Assembly (NCBI RefSeq): GCF_035762905.1
Contig: NZ_DASUCC010000144.1
Location: 62,001 to 126,000, forward strand
Length of the DNA stretch: 64,000 nt
Direction of reading: 5' to 3'
Source: DASYTH01 sp035762905
GTDB lineage: Bacteria; Actinomycetota; Actinomycetes; Mycobacteriales; Pseudonocardiaceae
In this document: positions 24,092 through 32,796 of the stretch, in pieces
How positions within the stretch are numbered: the first letter of the stretch is position 1
Layout: the number at the start of each line of letters is the position of its first letter
Made by a program: the position numbers and the translations under genes
Notes under the pieces: model-generated
The model's database searches: none
Told to the model about the DNA's origin: nothing
Seen by the model: the letters and a program-made list of their open reading frames with translations, nothing else

Positions 24092-24712
24092 GTGGGGGTG
24101 GCCACGGCCGAGCGCGCGGCGCTGTGCGACCTGTTCGGGGCGGTGGGCCCGGACCAGCCGACCCTGTGCGGGGGGTGGCTGACCCGGGATCTGGCCGCGC
24201 ACCTGGTGATCCGGGAGCGCCGGCCGGACGCCGCGCCGGGCATCCTGCTGCCGCCGCTGGCCGGCTACACCAAGCGGGTGCAGGACGGCTACGCGGCCCG
24301 GCCGTGGACCGAGCTGGTCGAGCTGGTCCGGTCCGGACCGCCGAGGTTCATCCCGGCGAAGATCGACGAGCTGATCAACACGACCGAGATGTTCGTGCAC
24401 CACGAGGACGTGCGCCGCGGCCAGCCGGACTGGCGGCCGCGTCCGCCGGACGAGCGCCGGGACCGGGCGCTGTGGGCGGCGCTGACCCGGACCGCGCGGC
24501 TGATGCTGCGGCGCAGCCCGGTCGGCGTGGTGCTGCGCCGGTCCGACACCGGTGCGGAGATCGCCGCCCGGCGCGGCCCGAACACGGTGGTGATCGCCGG
24601 GCCGCCGGGGGAGTTGCTGCTGTTCGCCTACGGCCGGTCCGCGGTGCGGGTGGAGTTCGACGGGGAGCAGTCCTCGATCGCCGCCGTGCAGGGCGTGACC
24701 CGAGGTCTCTAG
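24092..24712 (+). CDS. TIGR03085-family putative metal-binding protein
   Basis: About 206 residues of the DinB/mycothiol maleylpyruvate isomerase-like superfamily. ERAALCDLFGAVGPDQPTLC, GGWLTRDLAAHLVIRERRPD and EMFVHHEDVRRGQP are the TIGR03085 pattern, with histidines placed to bind metal. Enzyme function is not known; relatives may use mycothiol. GTG 24092 gives the usual N-terminus; GTG 24098 is possible. It starts five bases after the kinase stop. Confidence 0.87.
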   Translation: MGVATAERAALCDLFGAVGPDQPTLCGGWLTRDLAAHLVIRERRPDAAPGILLPPLAGYTKRVQDGYAARPWTELVELVRSGPPRFIPAKIDELINTTEMFVHHEDVRRGQPDWRPRPPDERRDRALWAALTRTARLMLRRSPVGVVLRRSDTGAEIAARRGPNTVVIAGPPGELLLFAYGRSAVRVEFDGEQSSIAAVQGVTRGL

Positions 24713-24725
24713 CCCTCCGACCAGG

Positions 24726-24731
24726 TAGCGT
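24726..24731 (+). promoter_or_regulatory. -10 box of a probable leaderless dapA transcript
   Basis: TAGCGT lies six bases before the dapA ATG; the bases between hold no ribosome binding site. Confidence 0.5.
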
Positions 24732-24737
24732 CTCCTC

Positions 24738-25649
24738 ATGACCACCACGAGTCCCTCCGCAGCTCCGGGCCGCCCATTCGGCCGGGTGCTGGTCGCAATG
24801 GTCACCCCGTTCACCGCGTCCGGGGCGCTGGATCTGGACGCGGCGGCGGCGCTGGCCACCCATCTGGTCGAGCGGGGTGCCGACGGCCTGGTGCTCAGCG
24901 GCACCACCGGGGAGAGCCCCACCACCTCGGACACCGAGAAGAGCGAGCTGATCCGGGCCGTGGTGGACGCCGTGGGGGACCGGGCCACGATCGTGGCCGG
25001 CGCCGGCACCTATGACACCGCGCACAGCGTGCACCTGGCCCGGGACGCGGAGAAGGCCGGCGCGCACGGCCTGCTGGTGGTCACGCCGTACTACTCGCGA
25101 CCGCCGCAGAGCGGGCTGCTGGCGCACTTCACCACCGTGGCCGACGCCGCCGGGCTGCCGGTGATGCTCTACGACATCCCGCCGCGCACCGTGGTCCCGA
25201 TCGAGGTGGACACGCTGTGCCGGCTGGCCGAGCACCCGCGGATCGTCGCGGTCAAGGACGCCAAGGGCGACCTGCGCGCCGGGGTCGAGGTGATGGCCCG
25301 CTCCGGGCTCGCCTACTACTGCGGGGACGACGCGCTGAACCTGCCCTGGCTGTCGGTGGGCGCGGTGGGCTTCGTCAGCGTGATCGGGCACGTGGTGGCC
25401 GACCGGCTGCGCGCGATGATCGACGCCTACGAGGCCGGCGACGTGCGGACCGCCCGGGAGATCAACACCGGGCTGCTGCCGGTGCTGCGGGCGTTCAACC
25501 GGGTCGGCGGGGTGATCTTCAGCAAGGCCGCGCTCGGGCTGCGCGGGGTCGACGCCGGTGGGCCGAGGCTGCCGCTGCCCGAGGCCACCCCGGCCGAGCT
25601 GGAGCTGATCCGGGCCGACCTGCTCGAAGCGGAGGTCACCGTTGACTAG
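24738..25649 (+). CDS. dapA: 4-hydroxy-tetrahydrodipicolinate synthase
   Basis: Condenses pyruvate with aspartate semialdehyde, the first committed step to diaminopimelate and lysine. Seen: VAMVTPF, SGTTGESPT, YYSRPPQ, the tyrosine in MLYDIPPRT and the Schiff-base lysine in IVAVKDAKGD (near residue 172). 303 residues, usual length. The downstream rnj start overlaps its stop, an arrangement common in actinobacteria. Confidence 0.97.
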   Translation: MTTTSPSAAPGRPFGRVLVAMVTPFTASGALDLDAAAALATHLVERGADGLVLSGTTGESPTTSDTEKSELIRAVVDAVGDRATIVAGAGTYDTAHSVHLARDAEKAGAHGLLVVTPYYSRPPQSGLLAHFTTVADAAGLPVMLYDIPPRTVVPIEVDTLCRLAEHPRIVAVKDAKGDLRAGVEVMARSGLAYYCGDDALNLPWLSVGAVGFVSVIGHVVADRLRAMIDAYEAGDVRTAREINTGLLPVLRAFNRVGGVIFSKAALGLRGVDAGGPRLPLPEATPAELELIRADLLEAEVTVD

Positions 25650-27348
25650 TGCCGTGCCCGCGTTCCCCACCGGCCCGGCCCAGGATCCACCGCCGCCTCT
25701 GCCCGATGGTGCGCTGCGCGTCGTGGCGCTCGGCGGGATCGGCGAAGTCGGTCGCAACATGACCGTGTTCGAGTACGAGCACCAGTTGCTGATCGTCGAC
25801 TGCGGCGTGCTGTTCCCGGAGGACATGCAGCCGGGCGTGGACCTGATCCTGCCGGACTTCCGGGCGATCGAGGACCGGCTGACCGACATCCAGGCGATCG
25901 TGCTGACCCACGGGCACGAGGACCACATCGGCGCGGTGCCGTTCCTGCTGCGGCAGCGGCCGGACGTGCCGGTGGTCGGGTCCCGGTTCACGCTGGCGCT
26001 GCTCGCGGCCAAGTGCCGGGAGCACCGGCTCAACCCGACGCTGGTCGAGGTGAACGAGGGCGGGCGCTGGTCGTCCGGCGACTTCGAGTGCGAGTTCTTC
26101 GCGGTCAACCACTCCATCCCGGACGCGCTGGCGGTGGCCGTGCGCACCCCGGCCGGCGTGGTGCTGCACACCGGGGACGTCAAGCTCGACCAGCTGCCGC
26201 TGGACGGGCGGCTGACCGACCTGGCCGGCTTCTCCCGGCTCGGCGACGAGGGGGTGGACCTGTTCCTGGTCGACTCCACCAACGCCGAGGTGCCCGGGTT
26301 CCTGGTGTCCGAGCGGGAGATCGGCCCGGTGCTCGACGGGGTGATCGCGCGCACCGACGGCCGGGTGATCGTGGCCTGCTTCGCCAGCCACGTGCACCGG
26401 GTGCAGCAGGTGCTCGACGTGGCGCAGAGCCACGGCCGGAAGGTGGCGCTGGTCGGCCGGTCCATGGTGCGCAACATGGGGATCGCGGCCGATCTTGGCC
26501 TGCTGCGGGTGCCGGACGGGCTGATCGTCGACATCGACGAGGCCATGGAGCTGCCGGAGGGCCGGGTGCTGTTCGTGTCCACCGGGTCGCAGGGGGAGCC
26601 GCTCTCGGCGCTGTCCCGGATGGCCCGCGGGGAGCACCGGCAGATCCGGATCCGGGCCGGGGACACCGTGGTGCTGGCCAGTTCGATGATCCCGGGCAAC
26701 GAGACCGCGGTGATCGCCGTGGTGAACGGGCTGATCCGGCTCGGCGCCAAGGTGGTGCACCAGGGCAACGCGAAGGTGCACGTGTCCGGCCACTCGACCG
26801 CGGGGGAGCTGCTGTTCCTGTACAACGCGGTGCGGCCGAGCAACGTCATGCCGGTGCACGGCGAATGGCGCCACCTGCGGGCCAACGCGGACCTGGCGAT
26901 CGCCACCGGGGTGCCGGCGGACCATGTGGTGATCGCCGAGGACGGTGTGGTGGTGGACCTGGTGGACGGCCGGGCCCGGATCAGCGGCCGGGTCGAGGTC
27001 GGCCACGTCTACGTGGACGGGCTCTCGGTCGGCGACGTCGGCGAGTCCACCCTGTCCGACCGGCTCATCCTCGGCGAGGGCGGGTTCATCGCGATCACCG
27101 TCGCGGTGGACTCCACCACCGGGCGGGCGGTCGCGCCGCCGACCATCTCCGGCCGGGGGTTCTCCGACGATCCCAAGGCGCTGGACGACGTGGTCGCGCT
27201 GGTGGAGGTCGAGCTGTCGCACATCGAGTCCGAGGGCATCACCGACACGCACCGGATCGCCCAGTCCGTGCGCCGGGTGGTCGGTCGCTGGGTGGCCGAC
27301 ACCTACCGACGCCGGCCGATGATCGTGCCCACGGTCATCCCGGTCTGA
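25642..27348 (+). CDS. rnj: ribonuclease J
   Basis: Metallo-beta-lactamase/beta-CASP RNase with endo- and 5'-3' exonuclease activity. The zinc motif THGHEDHIGA (HxHxDH) is clear, with VLHTGDVKLD and HSTAGEL later; the beta-CASP domain includes ACFASHVHRVQQ and GRSMVRNM. 568 residues including the C-terminal domain. TTG 25642 is the start, with GCGGAGG a few bases upstream; it overlaps the dapA stop by eight bases, so translation is probably coupled. With pnp in the same window it belongs to the RNA-decay machinery. Confidence 0.96.
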   Translation: MTSAVPAFPTGPAQDPPPPLPDGALRVVALGGIGEVGRNMTVFEYEHQLLIVDCGVLFPEDMQPGVDLILPDFRAIEDRLTDIQAIVLTHGHEDHIGAVPFLLRQRPDVPVVGSRFTLALLAAKCREHRLNPTLVEVNEGGRWSSGDFECEFFAVNHSIPDALAVAVRTPAGVVLHTGDVKLDQLPLDGRLTDLAGFSRLGDEGVDLFLVDSTNAEVPGFLVSEREIGPVLDGVIARTDGRVIVACFASHVHRVQQVLDVAQSHGRKVALVGRSMVRNMGIAADLGLLRVPDGLIVDIDEAMELPEGRVLFVSTGSQGEPLSALSRMARGEHRQIRIRAGDTVVLASSMIPGNETAVIAVVNGLIRLGAKVVHQGNAKVHVSGHSTAGELLFLYNAVRPSNVMPVHGEWRHLRANADLAIATGVPADHVVIAEDGVVVDLVDGRARISGRVEVGHVYVDGLSVGDVGESTLSDRLILGEGGFIAITVAVDSTTGRAVAPPTISGRGFSDDPKALDDVVALVEVELSHIESEGITDTHRIAQSVRRVVGRWVADTYRRRPMIVPTVIPV

Positions 27349-27354
27349 CGGGGT

Positions 27355-27462
27355 CTACCGGCGCCTCGTGGCCGAGGCGAGGGCCAGGGCGAAGAGGACG
27401 GTCACGGCCTGGCGCAGCAAGGCGTGCCGGGCCCTGCGTTGCTCCTTGCGACTCGGGTGCAT
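27355..27462 (-). CDS. small cationic protein, 35 residues
   Basis: Too short for most gene callers, but the ATG is preceded by an almost perfect AGGAGGGG on the minus strand four bases away. The peptide starts MHPSRKEQRRARHALLRQ and then has a hydrophobic stretch AVTVLFALALASATRRR: basic ends with a short helix that may lie in the membrane. It converges on rnj. No family is recognised. Confidence 0.5.
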   Translation of the reverse strand: MHPSRKEQRRARHALLRQAVTVLFALALASATRRR

Positions 27463-27618
27463 CGTCCCCTCCTCTGCCGGTCTATGAGGACGATCCCAGC
27501 CCGGAGTGTGAGGTTCAATACCTTGCCTACCTGCGGCGGTGTAAGAGTGGCCCGGTTGGGGTACTGGTTCTTGGCCACTAATTGACGGGTCGTGATCGCG
27601 GTCGTCACCCGATAGTGG

Positions 27619-27624
27619 TACGTT
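27619..27624 (+). promoter_or_regulatory. possible -10 box for the CAP-domain gene
   Basis: TACGTT lies eight bases before the GTG at 27633, with no ribosome binding site. Weaker case than the other leaderless starts. Confidence 0.35.
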
Positions 27625-27632
27625 GCCGGATC

Positions 27633-28346
27633 GTGACATCCCGGCGTGTTCGCACGCGGCCCGTCTTACCGGTCCTCGCAGCCGTCCTCATCGGCTCGGT
27701 CGCGGCCGGAGCGGCAACCATGTCGGCCAACCCGGTCGAGCCCTCGGCGCGCAAGTCCGCCGAACTGGTCGCCTCGTTCGCCAAGGCCAACCGGCCGCCG
27801 GCCTCGCCGCAGGCGCAGGCCGCCCGGCCGAACGTGCCCGACGAACCGGTCACCACCACGAAGCCGGCGCCGACCCCGCCGGCCGCCACGATCACGGTCA
27901 CCGAGCCGCCCGCCCCGCCGCCCCCAGTCCTGGAGCCCGCCCCGCTGCCGCCGCCGGCCGAGGTGCCACCGGACGCCGCCCAGCAGGTCGAGCGCGTGAT
28001 CGCTCTGGTGAACGAGGAGCGGGCCAAGATCGGCATCGCGCCGCTCACGGTGGACGAGCGGCTCACCGCCGCCGCCCTGCAGCACAGCACGGACATGGCC
28101 AACCGGGAGTACTTCGACCACACCAGCCCCGAGGGTGTGCGGTTCGACCAGCGCATCCGCGAGGCCGGCTACCTCAGCCCCGGCGCCGAGAACATCGCCC
28201 GCGGCCAGCAGTCCGCCGCCCAGGTGATGAAGGCCTGGATGGAGTCGCCCGGCCACGCCGCCAACATCCTCAACCCCGCCCTCACCACCATCGGCGTCGC
28301 CCTGGTCACCGACGGCTACTACTGGACCCAAGACTTCGGCCGCTGA
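27633..28346 (+). CDS. secreted CAP (SCP/PR1)-domain protein
   Basis: About 237 residues. N-terminal signal or anchor (RPVLPVLAAVLIGSVAAGA), then a long Pro/Ala/Thr-rich linker, then a CAP domain over about residues 115-237: VNEERAKIGIAPLTVDERL, HSTDMANREYFDHTSPEG, GAENIARGQQ, WMESPGHAANILN, GVALVTDGYYWTQDFG. The histidine and glutamate positions expected for the CAP cavity are present. Function in bacteria is poorly known; it acts outside the cell. GTG 27633 gives a sensible signal sequence. Confidence 0.92.
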   Translation: MTSRRVRTRPVLPVLAAVLIGSVAAGAATMSANPVEPSARKSAELVASFAKANRPPASPQAQAARPNVPDEPVTTTKPAPTPPAATITVTEPPAPPPPVLEPAPLPPPAEVPPDAAQQVERVIALVNEERAKIGIAPLTVDERLTAAALQHSTDMANREYFDHTSPEGVRFDQRIREAGYLSPGAENIARGQQSAAQVMKAWMESPGHAANILNPALTTIGVALVTDGYYWTQDFGR

Positions 28347-28416
28347 CCAACCCCGGCGCGTCGCAACTTCCAGGCCCCGCACGGAGTTCCCAGCTCAAGT
28401 GGTGTCGGACATGCGA

Positions 28417-28446
28417 GTGGGCCCGCACCCTGAGGCACGGGCCCAC
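28417..28446 (-). terminator. hairpin after the cold-shock gene
   Basis: 9-bp stem GTGGGCCCG/CGGGCCCAC at 28417-28425 and 28438-28446, loop 12 bases, 15 bases beyond the cold-shock stop. It may also serve the CAP gene from the other side. Confidence 0.6.
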
Positions 28447-28461
28447 ACTTACGATTGTGAT

Positions 28462-28665
28462 TCAGACCGCTCGGACGCCCTGCGCCTGGGGGCCCTTGGG
28501 GCCCTGACCGATCTCGAACTCAACGCGCTGACCCTCTTCCAGCGACCTGAAGCCGTTGCCCTGGATCTCCGAGTAGTGCACGAAGACGTCCGGACCGCCC
28601 CCGTCCTGGGCGATGAAGCCGTAGCCCTTCTCGCCGTTGAACCACTTCACACTGCCGTGTGCCAT
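28462..28665 (-). CDS. cold-shock protein (CspA family)
   Basis: 67 residues, a single cold-shock domain. KWFNGEKGYGFIAQD is RNP-1 and DVFVHYSEIQ is RNP-2, both intact. It binds single-stranded RNA/DNA and melts RNA structure. Its leader on the minus strand is moderately long and shared with the plus-strand Tat gene's upstream region. GAGGAGATTGAAG precedes the ATG. Confidence 0.97.
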   Translation of the reverse strand: MAHGSVKWFNGEKGYGFIAQDGGGPDVFVHYSEIQGNGFRSLEEGQRVEFEIGQGPKGPQAQGVRAV

Positions 28666-28865
28666 ATCTTCAATCTCCTCTGGCCACGAAACGACAGGTC
28701 ATCACGCTGAGGACCCGGGTGGCCGCATGTTGATACTGCCATGCCGCCCCGCCCTCGCGCTGCCCGGGCTGCCAACATCACGTCCGAACTCGGGCAATCC
28801 CCCGTCGCCATGGATCCGAATGCGGGCTGATGAGGCGAGCGACCTCATCGAAGAAGGAGTTCACC

Positions 28866-29183
28866 ATGGCTCACCAAGAGCAGTTCGACAGCGGTGTCGC
28901 TGCCGCGACGGACGGAATCTCCCGCCGCAAGCTGATCGTCACCGGAGGTGCGCTCGCCGCGGCCGGCGTCGCCGTCGGTGCCGCCATCCCGCTCGTGACG
29001 TCCTCGGACGGCCACGCGGCGGCCGCCGGTGGCGCCGCGGCCGCGCCCACCGACCCGGTGATGGTGCACATGCGGGACGCCAACAGCGGGCAGTTCGACC
29101 TTTTCATCGGCGAGCGGCGGGCCAGCTTCACCGACCGCGCCCTCGCCGCCCAGCTGGCCCGCGCCGCGGCCGACGCCAGCTGA
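28866..29183 (+). CDS. small Tat-signal protein
   Basis: 105 residues. SRRKLIVTGGALAAAGVAVG is a twin-arginine signal starting near residue 19, with cleavage after GHAAAAG. The mature part is only about 55 residues: PVMVHMRDANSGQFDLFIGERRASFTDRALAAQLARAAADAS (in pieces: VHMRDANSGQFDLFIGER, FTDRALAAQLARAA). No cysteines. GAAGGAG precedes ATG 28866. Followed by DUF4331 after 84 bases. Its N-terminal extension before the Tat motif is long. No function known. Confidence 0.82.
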   Translation: MAHQEQFDSGVAAATDGISRRKLIVTGGALAAAGVAVGAAIPLVTSSDGHAAAAGGAAAAPTDPVMVHMRDANSGQFDLFIGERRASFTDRALAAQLARAAADAS

Positions 29184-29267
29184 CCCTCTTCGCCGCGTAG
29201 TCCCATCACGCCGGGCGTGATTCGTCGCCCGGGTCTTCCCTTTCACCAATTGTCGTGAGGTTGAACC

Positions 29268-30665
29268 ATGTCTTCACACCGCGAGGCACCCGAGATCTCC
29301 AAGGACCCGGTCGCCGACTCCACCGACGTCTACGCCTTCGTCAGCCCGGACAAGCCCGACACCGTCACCCTGATCGCCAACTACATCCCGTTGCAGCCGC
29401 CGGCCGGTGGCCCGAACTTCTACGAGTTCGGCGACGACGTGCTCTACGAGATCCACATCGACAACAACGGCGACGGCAAGCCGGAGATCAGCTACCAGTT
29501 CAAGTTCACCATCGAGCTGCGCAACGAGAACACCTTCCTGTACAACACCGGGCCGATCCAGTCGCTGGACTCGCCCAACTGGAACCGCCGGCAGTTCTAC
29601 ACGCTGACCCGCAAGGTCTGGGGCGGCAAGGACGACAAGCCGATCCGCCGGATTCCCTGCCCGCCGTGCAACATCGGCCCGCTGTCCACGCCGGATTACG
29701 CGAAGCTGGCCGCGCAGGCGGTGCGGGACATCGGCGGTGGCCGCAAGGTCTTCGCCGGGCAGCGTGCCGAGGGCTTCTACGTGGACCTCGGCGCGATCTT
29801 CGACCTGCTCGACCCGCGGCCGTTCGCCGACCTGCACAACAAGTTCGGCCTCGGCAAGTTCCCCAAGTCCGGTCCCGGCGTGAACGCCACCCGCAACCTC
29901 AACGTGCACACGATCGCGCTGCAGGTTCCGATCAAGGACCTCACCCGGGACGGCTACAACGGCAAGGACGTCAACGACCCGCGCGCCACGATCGGCGTGT
30001 GGACGACGGCCAGCCGCCAGCGGGTCCGGATGCTGGACAGCGACCGGAACAACACCTGGAGCACCGGCCCGTTCCGGCAGGTCTCCCGGCTGGCCATGCC
30101 GCTGTTCAACGAGGTCATCGTGCCGATGGGCAAGAAGGACTTCTGGAACACCCAGGCCCCGGCCGGCGACAGCCAGTTCGCCAAGTTCGTGGCCAAGCCC
30201 GAGGTGGCGAACCTGCTGCCCGGCCTGTTCCCCGGTGTCTTCCCGAACCTGGACCAGCTGAACAAGTCCGGCAAGTCCCGGGACGACCTGGTGGCCATTC
30301 TCCTGACCGGCATCCCGGCCGGCCTGATCCCCGGCTTCCAGAACTTCACCGGGAAGACCCAGGCCGACCTGATGCGGCTCAACACGGCCATTCCGCCCAA
30401 CCCCAAGCCGAACGACCTCGGCCTGCTCGGCGGCGACCTGGCCGGCTTCCCGAACGGTCGCCGGGTCACCGACGACGTGGTCGCGATCGAGCTGCGGGCC
30501 ATCGCCGGTGCGACGTATGCGCTGGTGGACAAGACCTTCACCCCGGACGGCGCGGCCGGCCAGGTGGACGACGGGGTCGGCTCGAAGGACGTTGACCGGC
30601 CGTTCCTCAACCAGTTCCCCTACCTCGGGGTGGCGCACAGCGGGTTCGAGAACCCGTCGAAGTAG
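29268..30665 (+). CDS. DUF4331-family protein
   Basis: 465 residues. The opening SSHREAPEISKDPVADSTDV followed by YAFVSPDKPDTVTLIANYIP, PNFYEFGDDVLYEIHIDNNG and a GDGKPEISYQF segment is the DUF4331 signature; the middle holds a CPPC motif (RIPCPPCNIGP). Unlike many relatives, this one has no signal peptide. The DNNGDGKPE stretch looks like a calcium-binding loop. The function of the family is unknown. It lies between a Tat protein and a His-rich protein and is likely cotranscribed with the latter (13-base gap). Confidence 0.9.
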   Translation: MSSHREAPEISKDPVADSTDVYAFVSPDKPDTVTLIANYIPLQPPAGGPNFYEFGDDVLYEIHIDNNGDGKPEISYQFKFTIELRNENTFLYNTGPIQSLDSPNWNRRQFYTLTRKVWGGKDDKPIRRIPCPPCNIGPLSTPDYAKLAAQAVRDIGGGRKVFAGQRAEGFYVDLGAIFDLLDPRPFADLHNKFGLGKFPKSGPGVNATRNLNVHTIALQVPIKDLTRDGYNGKDVNDPRATIGVWTTASRQRVRMLDSDRNNTWSTGPFRQVSRLAMPLFNEVIVPMGKKDFWNTQAPAGDSQFAKFVAKPEVANLLPGLFPGVFPNLDQLNKSGKSRDDLVAILLTGIPAGLIPGFQNFTGKTQADLMRLNTAIPPNPKPNDLGLLGGDLAGFPNGRRVTDDVVAIELRAIAGATYALVDKTFTPDGAAGQVDDGVGSKDVDRPFLNQFPYLGVAHSGFENPSK

Positions 30666-30678
30666 GAAGGTGAGCTCC

Positions 30679-31020
30679 ATGCCGCACGGTCACGACCACG
30701 GCCACCACCACCACCACGCACCGGGCCATGTCACCCACGGGTCGGGCAGCATCCTGCTCGACATCGGCGGCGACATGGGAGCCCTGATCATCCACGCGAG
30801 ACCCGAGCAGAACGAGCTCGAGATCGAGATCAGTCCCGGAACCGGAGGCGCGCGCACGCACAACCAGGTGCACGCCAGGCAGAACTGGTCGGGCACCAGC
30901 TACAGCGCGGTGTTCCCCAGCGTTGCGGCCGGCGAGTACGTCATCTGGCGGGACGCCGGCACGCCGGAGACCAGCGTGACCATCCGCGGTGGCGAGATCA
31001 CCGAGCACCACTGGAGCTGA
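30679..31020 (+). CDS. His-rich small protein downstream of DUF4331
   Basis: 113 residues. The N-terminus MPHGHDHGHHHHHAPGHV is a histidine-rich, probable metal-binding tail (ten histidines in the first 18 residues). The rest is beta-rich: GSILLDIGGDMGALIIHA, ELEIEISPG, YSAVFPSVAAGEYVIW, reminiscent of phosphopeptide- or carboxypeptidase-like beta-sandwich accessory domains. No signal peptide. GGAAGG lies before ATG 30679. With DUF4331 it may bind a metal or ferry one; that is inference. Confidence 0.75.
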   Translation: MPHGHDHGHHHHHAPGHVTHGSGSILLDIGGDMGALIIHARPEQNELEIEISPGTGGARTHNQVHARQNWSGTSYSAVFPSVAAGEYVIWRDAGTPETSVTIRGGEITEHHWS

Positions 31021-31028
31021 CCGGCTAC

Positions 31029-31061
31029 GGAGCCGGCGTCCCCCCGAGGGACGCCGGCTCC
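31029..31061 (+). terminator. terminator after the DUF4331 cluster
   Basis: Perfect 13-bp stem (31029-31041 with 31049-31061) and 7-base loop, nine bases after the stop of the His-rich gene. GC-rich, no T-run; the usual actinobacterial style. Confidence 0.78.
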
Positions 31062-31104
31062 GCTTCGTCGCCGGCCCTCGGCCGGCGATCCCCCTCGGCG
31101 GTGG

Positions 31105-31785
31105 TCAGGACGGCGCGGCCGCGTGCACGTAGCCGACGTGGTGCCGGCCGGCGATCCGCACCCGCGCCAGCGGAGTGAACGTGCTGTGCTCGAGCCCGTG
31201 GTAGCCGTGCCGGATCACCGAGTCGTAGAGGTGGTCGGACACGACGAGCATCAGCGGCCCCGGGGTGCACCGGAACAGCTGCTTCACCTCCGGGGCGTCC
31301 AGCAGCCGGAAGGTGAGGTCGATGGCCTCGCCGAAGCAGCCGCGGGAGTCGTAGCTGACCTCCCCGGCGTGGATCGCGACGCGCAGCCGGAGCTGGTCCG
31401 GGTGCGCGGCGTCGTACTCGGTGAGCAGCTCGGTCAGGATCGCCACGAATCCGCTCAGCAGCAGCGACTTCGGCGCCTCGTCGACCGGGTGGACCAGCAC
31501 GTAGGCACCGTCGCCGGTGTCCACCGGCCGGTCCCGGTGCGACTCGGCGACCCCGCACCCGGTCAGCGCCGACTCCAGCACGTCGTACATCACCGTGCGC
31601 AGCCGCGCCTTCTTCACGTCGGTGCGCAGCGTCGAGCCCTCGATGTCGACCGCGACGATCGCCCGGTGCACCGGGGACGGGTGCGCGGCGACCCGCGGCA
31701 GGGACGGCGTCCGGAGCCGCCGGGCGCGCAGCGGGGCGACCACTCGATTCAGGTCGGCGGGGGATTCGGCTGGGTGCAGGCTCAT
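31105..31785 (-). CDS. class III nucleotide cyclase-like protein
   Basis: About 226 residues. AIVAVDIEGSTLRTDVKKARL carries the first metal-binding aspartate and RPVDTGDGAYVLV the second region, as in class III adenylate/guanylate cyclase domains. LRLRVAIHAGEVSYDSRG and GEAIDLTFRLLDAP are also typical. Substrate-specifying residues are not standard, so activity is uncertain; such stand-alone proteins are common in actinomycetes. ATG 31785 has GAGGAGATG on the minus strand. A hairpin separates it from the TAXI operon. Confidence 0.72.
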   Translation of the reverse strand: MSLHPAESPADLNRVVAPLRARRLRTPSLPRVAAHPSPVHRAIVAVDIEGSTLRTDVKKARLRTVMYDVLESALTGCGVAESHRDRPVDTGDGAYVLVHPVDEAPKSLLLSGFVAILTELLTEYDAAHPDQLRLRVAIHAGEVSYDSRGCFGEAIDLTFRLLDAPEVKQLFRCTPGPLMLVVSDHLYDSVIRHGYHGLEHSTFTPLARVRIAGRHHVGYVHAAAPS

Positions 31786-31806
31786 CCGGCATCTCCTCAT
31801 CACTGG

Positions 31807-31835
31807 GACCCATCCGACCCCCAGACGGATGGGTC
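31807..31835 (-). terminator. hairpin after the TAXI gene
   Basis: Perfect 10-bp stem 31807-31816 with 31826-31835, 9-base loop. It lies eight bases beyond the TAXI stop and before the cyclase-like gene. Confidence 0.65.
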
Positions 31836-31842
31836 GGTTTTG

Positions 31843-32796
31843 CTACCCGTGCAGGTCGCGGTAGGCGGCGGCGGCCCCGGCGTGCAGGGGGACGTCGAGG
31901 GTGCCGATCAACGTGTGCGGGTCCAGGAACTGGGTGCCCACCACCGTCGGCGGGACAAGTCGGTTGGCCCGCAGCACCAGGGTCCGGGTCACGGCGGCGG
32001 CGACGTCGGCGGGCAGCGTTTTCGCGCACACCAGCAGGTTGGCCACGCCGATGGTGGGAGTCTCGGACTGCTTGTAGGTCCCGGCCGGCAGCCGCACCGG
32101 CTGGTAGGTGTTGACATGTCCGCTACGCAGCTTGGGCAGCAGGTGGTCGAGCGGCAGCACCCGAATTCCGACCTGCTCGTGCACCTTGACCAGTGCCGGC
32201 GTCGGCACCCCGCCGCACCACACCAGCGCGTCGATCTCCCGCTTGGCCAGCGAGGTCACGGCCGAGTCCAGCGACTCGAACCGTCCGAACACCTCCACTC
32301 CGGCGGCGGCCATCATCCGCTGGCTGATCATCGCGGTGCCCGACCCCGACGTGCCGAGCGACACCGACCGGCCGGCCAGTTCGGACAGCTTGGTCAGCGG
32401 GCTGTCGGCGCGCACGACGAGCTGCAGGTAGTCCTCGTACACCCGGCCGATACCGCGGATCGCCACCGGCCCCGTGAACGGGGCCTCGCCGTTGATCGCG
32501 GCCCGGGCGACATCGGCCTGCACCACGCCGAGATCGGCCTCCCGGTCGCGGACCGACAGGACGTTGTGGATGCTGCCGTTGGTTTCCTTGACGGCGCAGC
32601 GCAGGTCCGGCTCCAGCGCGGTGACCTGCGCGGCGAGCAGGTTGGCGAACTCCACGTAGAGCCCGCCGCGCTGGCCGCTGGCGATCGTGAGCGTTCGGTC
32701 CGGGCCGGCGTAGCGCGCCGAGGAGCAGCCGTTGAGCAGGGCCGTGCCCAGCGCCGCTGCGCCGGCGGTCAGGACGGTGCGGCGGGACGCGGTCAT
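31843..32796 (-). CDS. TAXI-family solute-binding lipoprotein
   Basis: 317 residues. The start SRRTVLTAGAAALGTALLNG then C is both a Tat-like signal and a lipobox (cysteine near residue 24). The mature protein shows TLTIASGQRGGLYVEFANLLA and ETNGSIHNV, DLGVVQADVA, the TAXI TRAP-type binding-protein pattern. No TRAP membrane subunits are nearby. It overlaps the histidine kinase stop by four bases, so it belongs to the response regulator-kinase-TAXI operon and may present a ligand to the kinase rather than to a transporter. Confidence 0.88.
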   Translation of the reverse strand: MTASRRTVLTAGAAALGTALLNGCSSARYAGPDRTLTIASGQRGGLYVEFANLLAAQVTALEPDLRCAVKETNGSIHNVLSVRDREADLGVVQADVARAAINGEAPFTGPVAIRGIGRVYEDYLQLVVRADSPLTKLSELAGRSVSLGTSGSGTAMISQRMMAAAGVEVFGRFESLDSAVTSLAKREIDALVWCGGVPTPALVKVHEQVGIRVLPLDHLLPKLRSGHVNTYQPVRLPAGTYKQSETPTIGVANLLVCAKTLPADVAAAVTRTLVLRANRLVPPTVVGTQFLDPHTLIGTLDVPLHAGAAAAYRDLHG

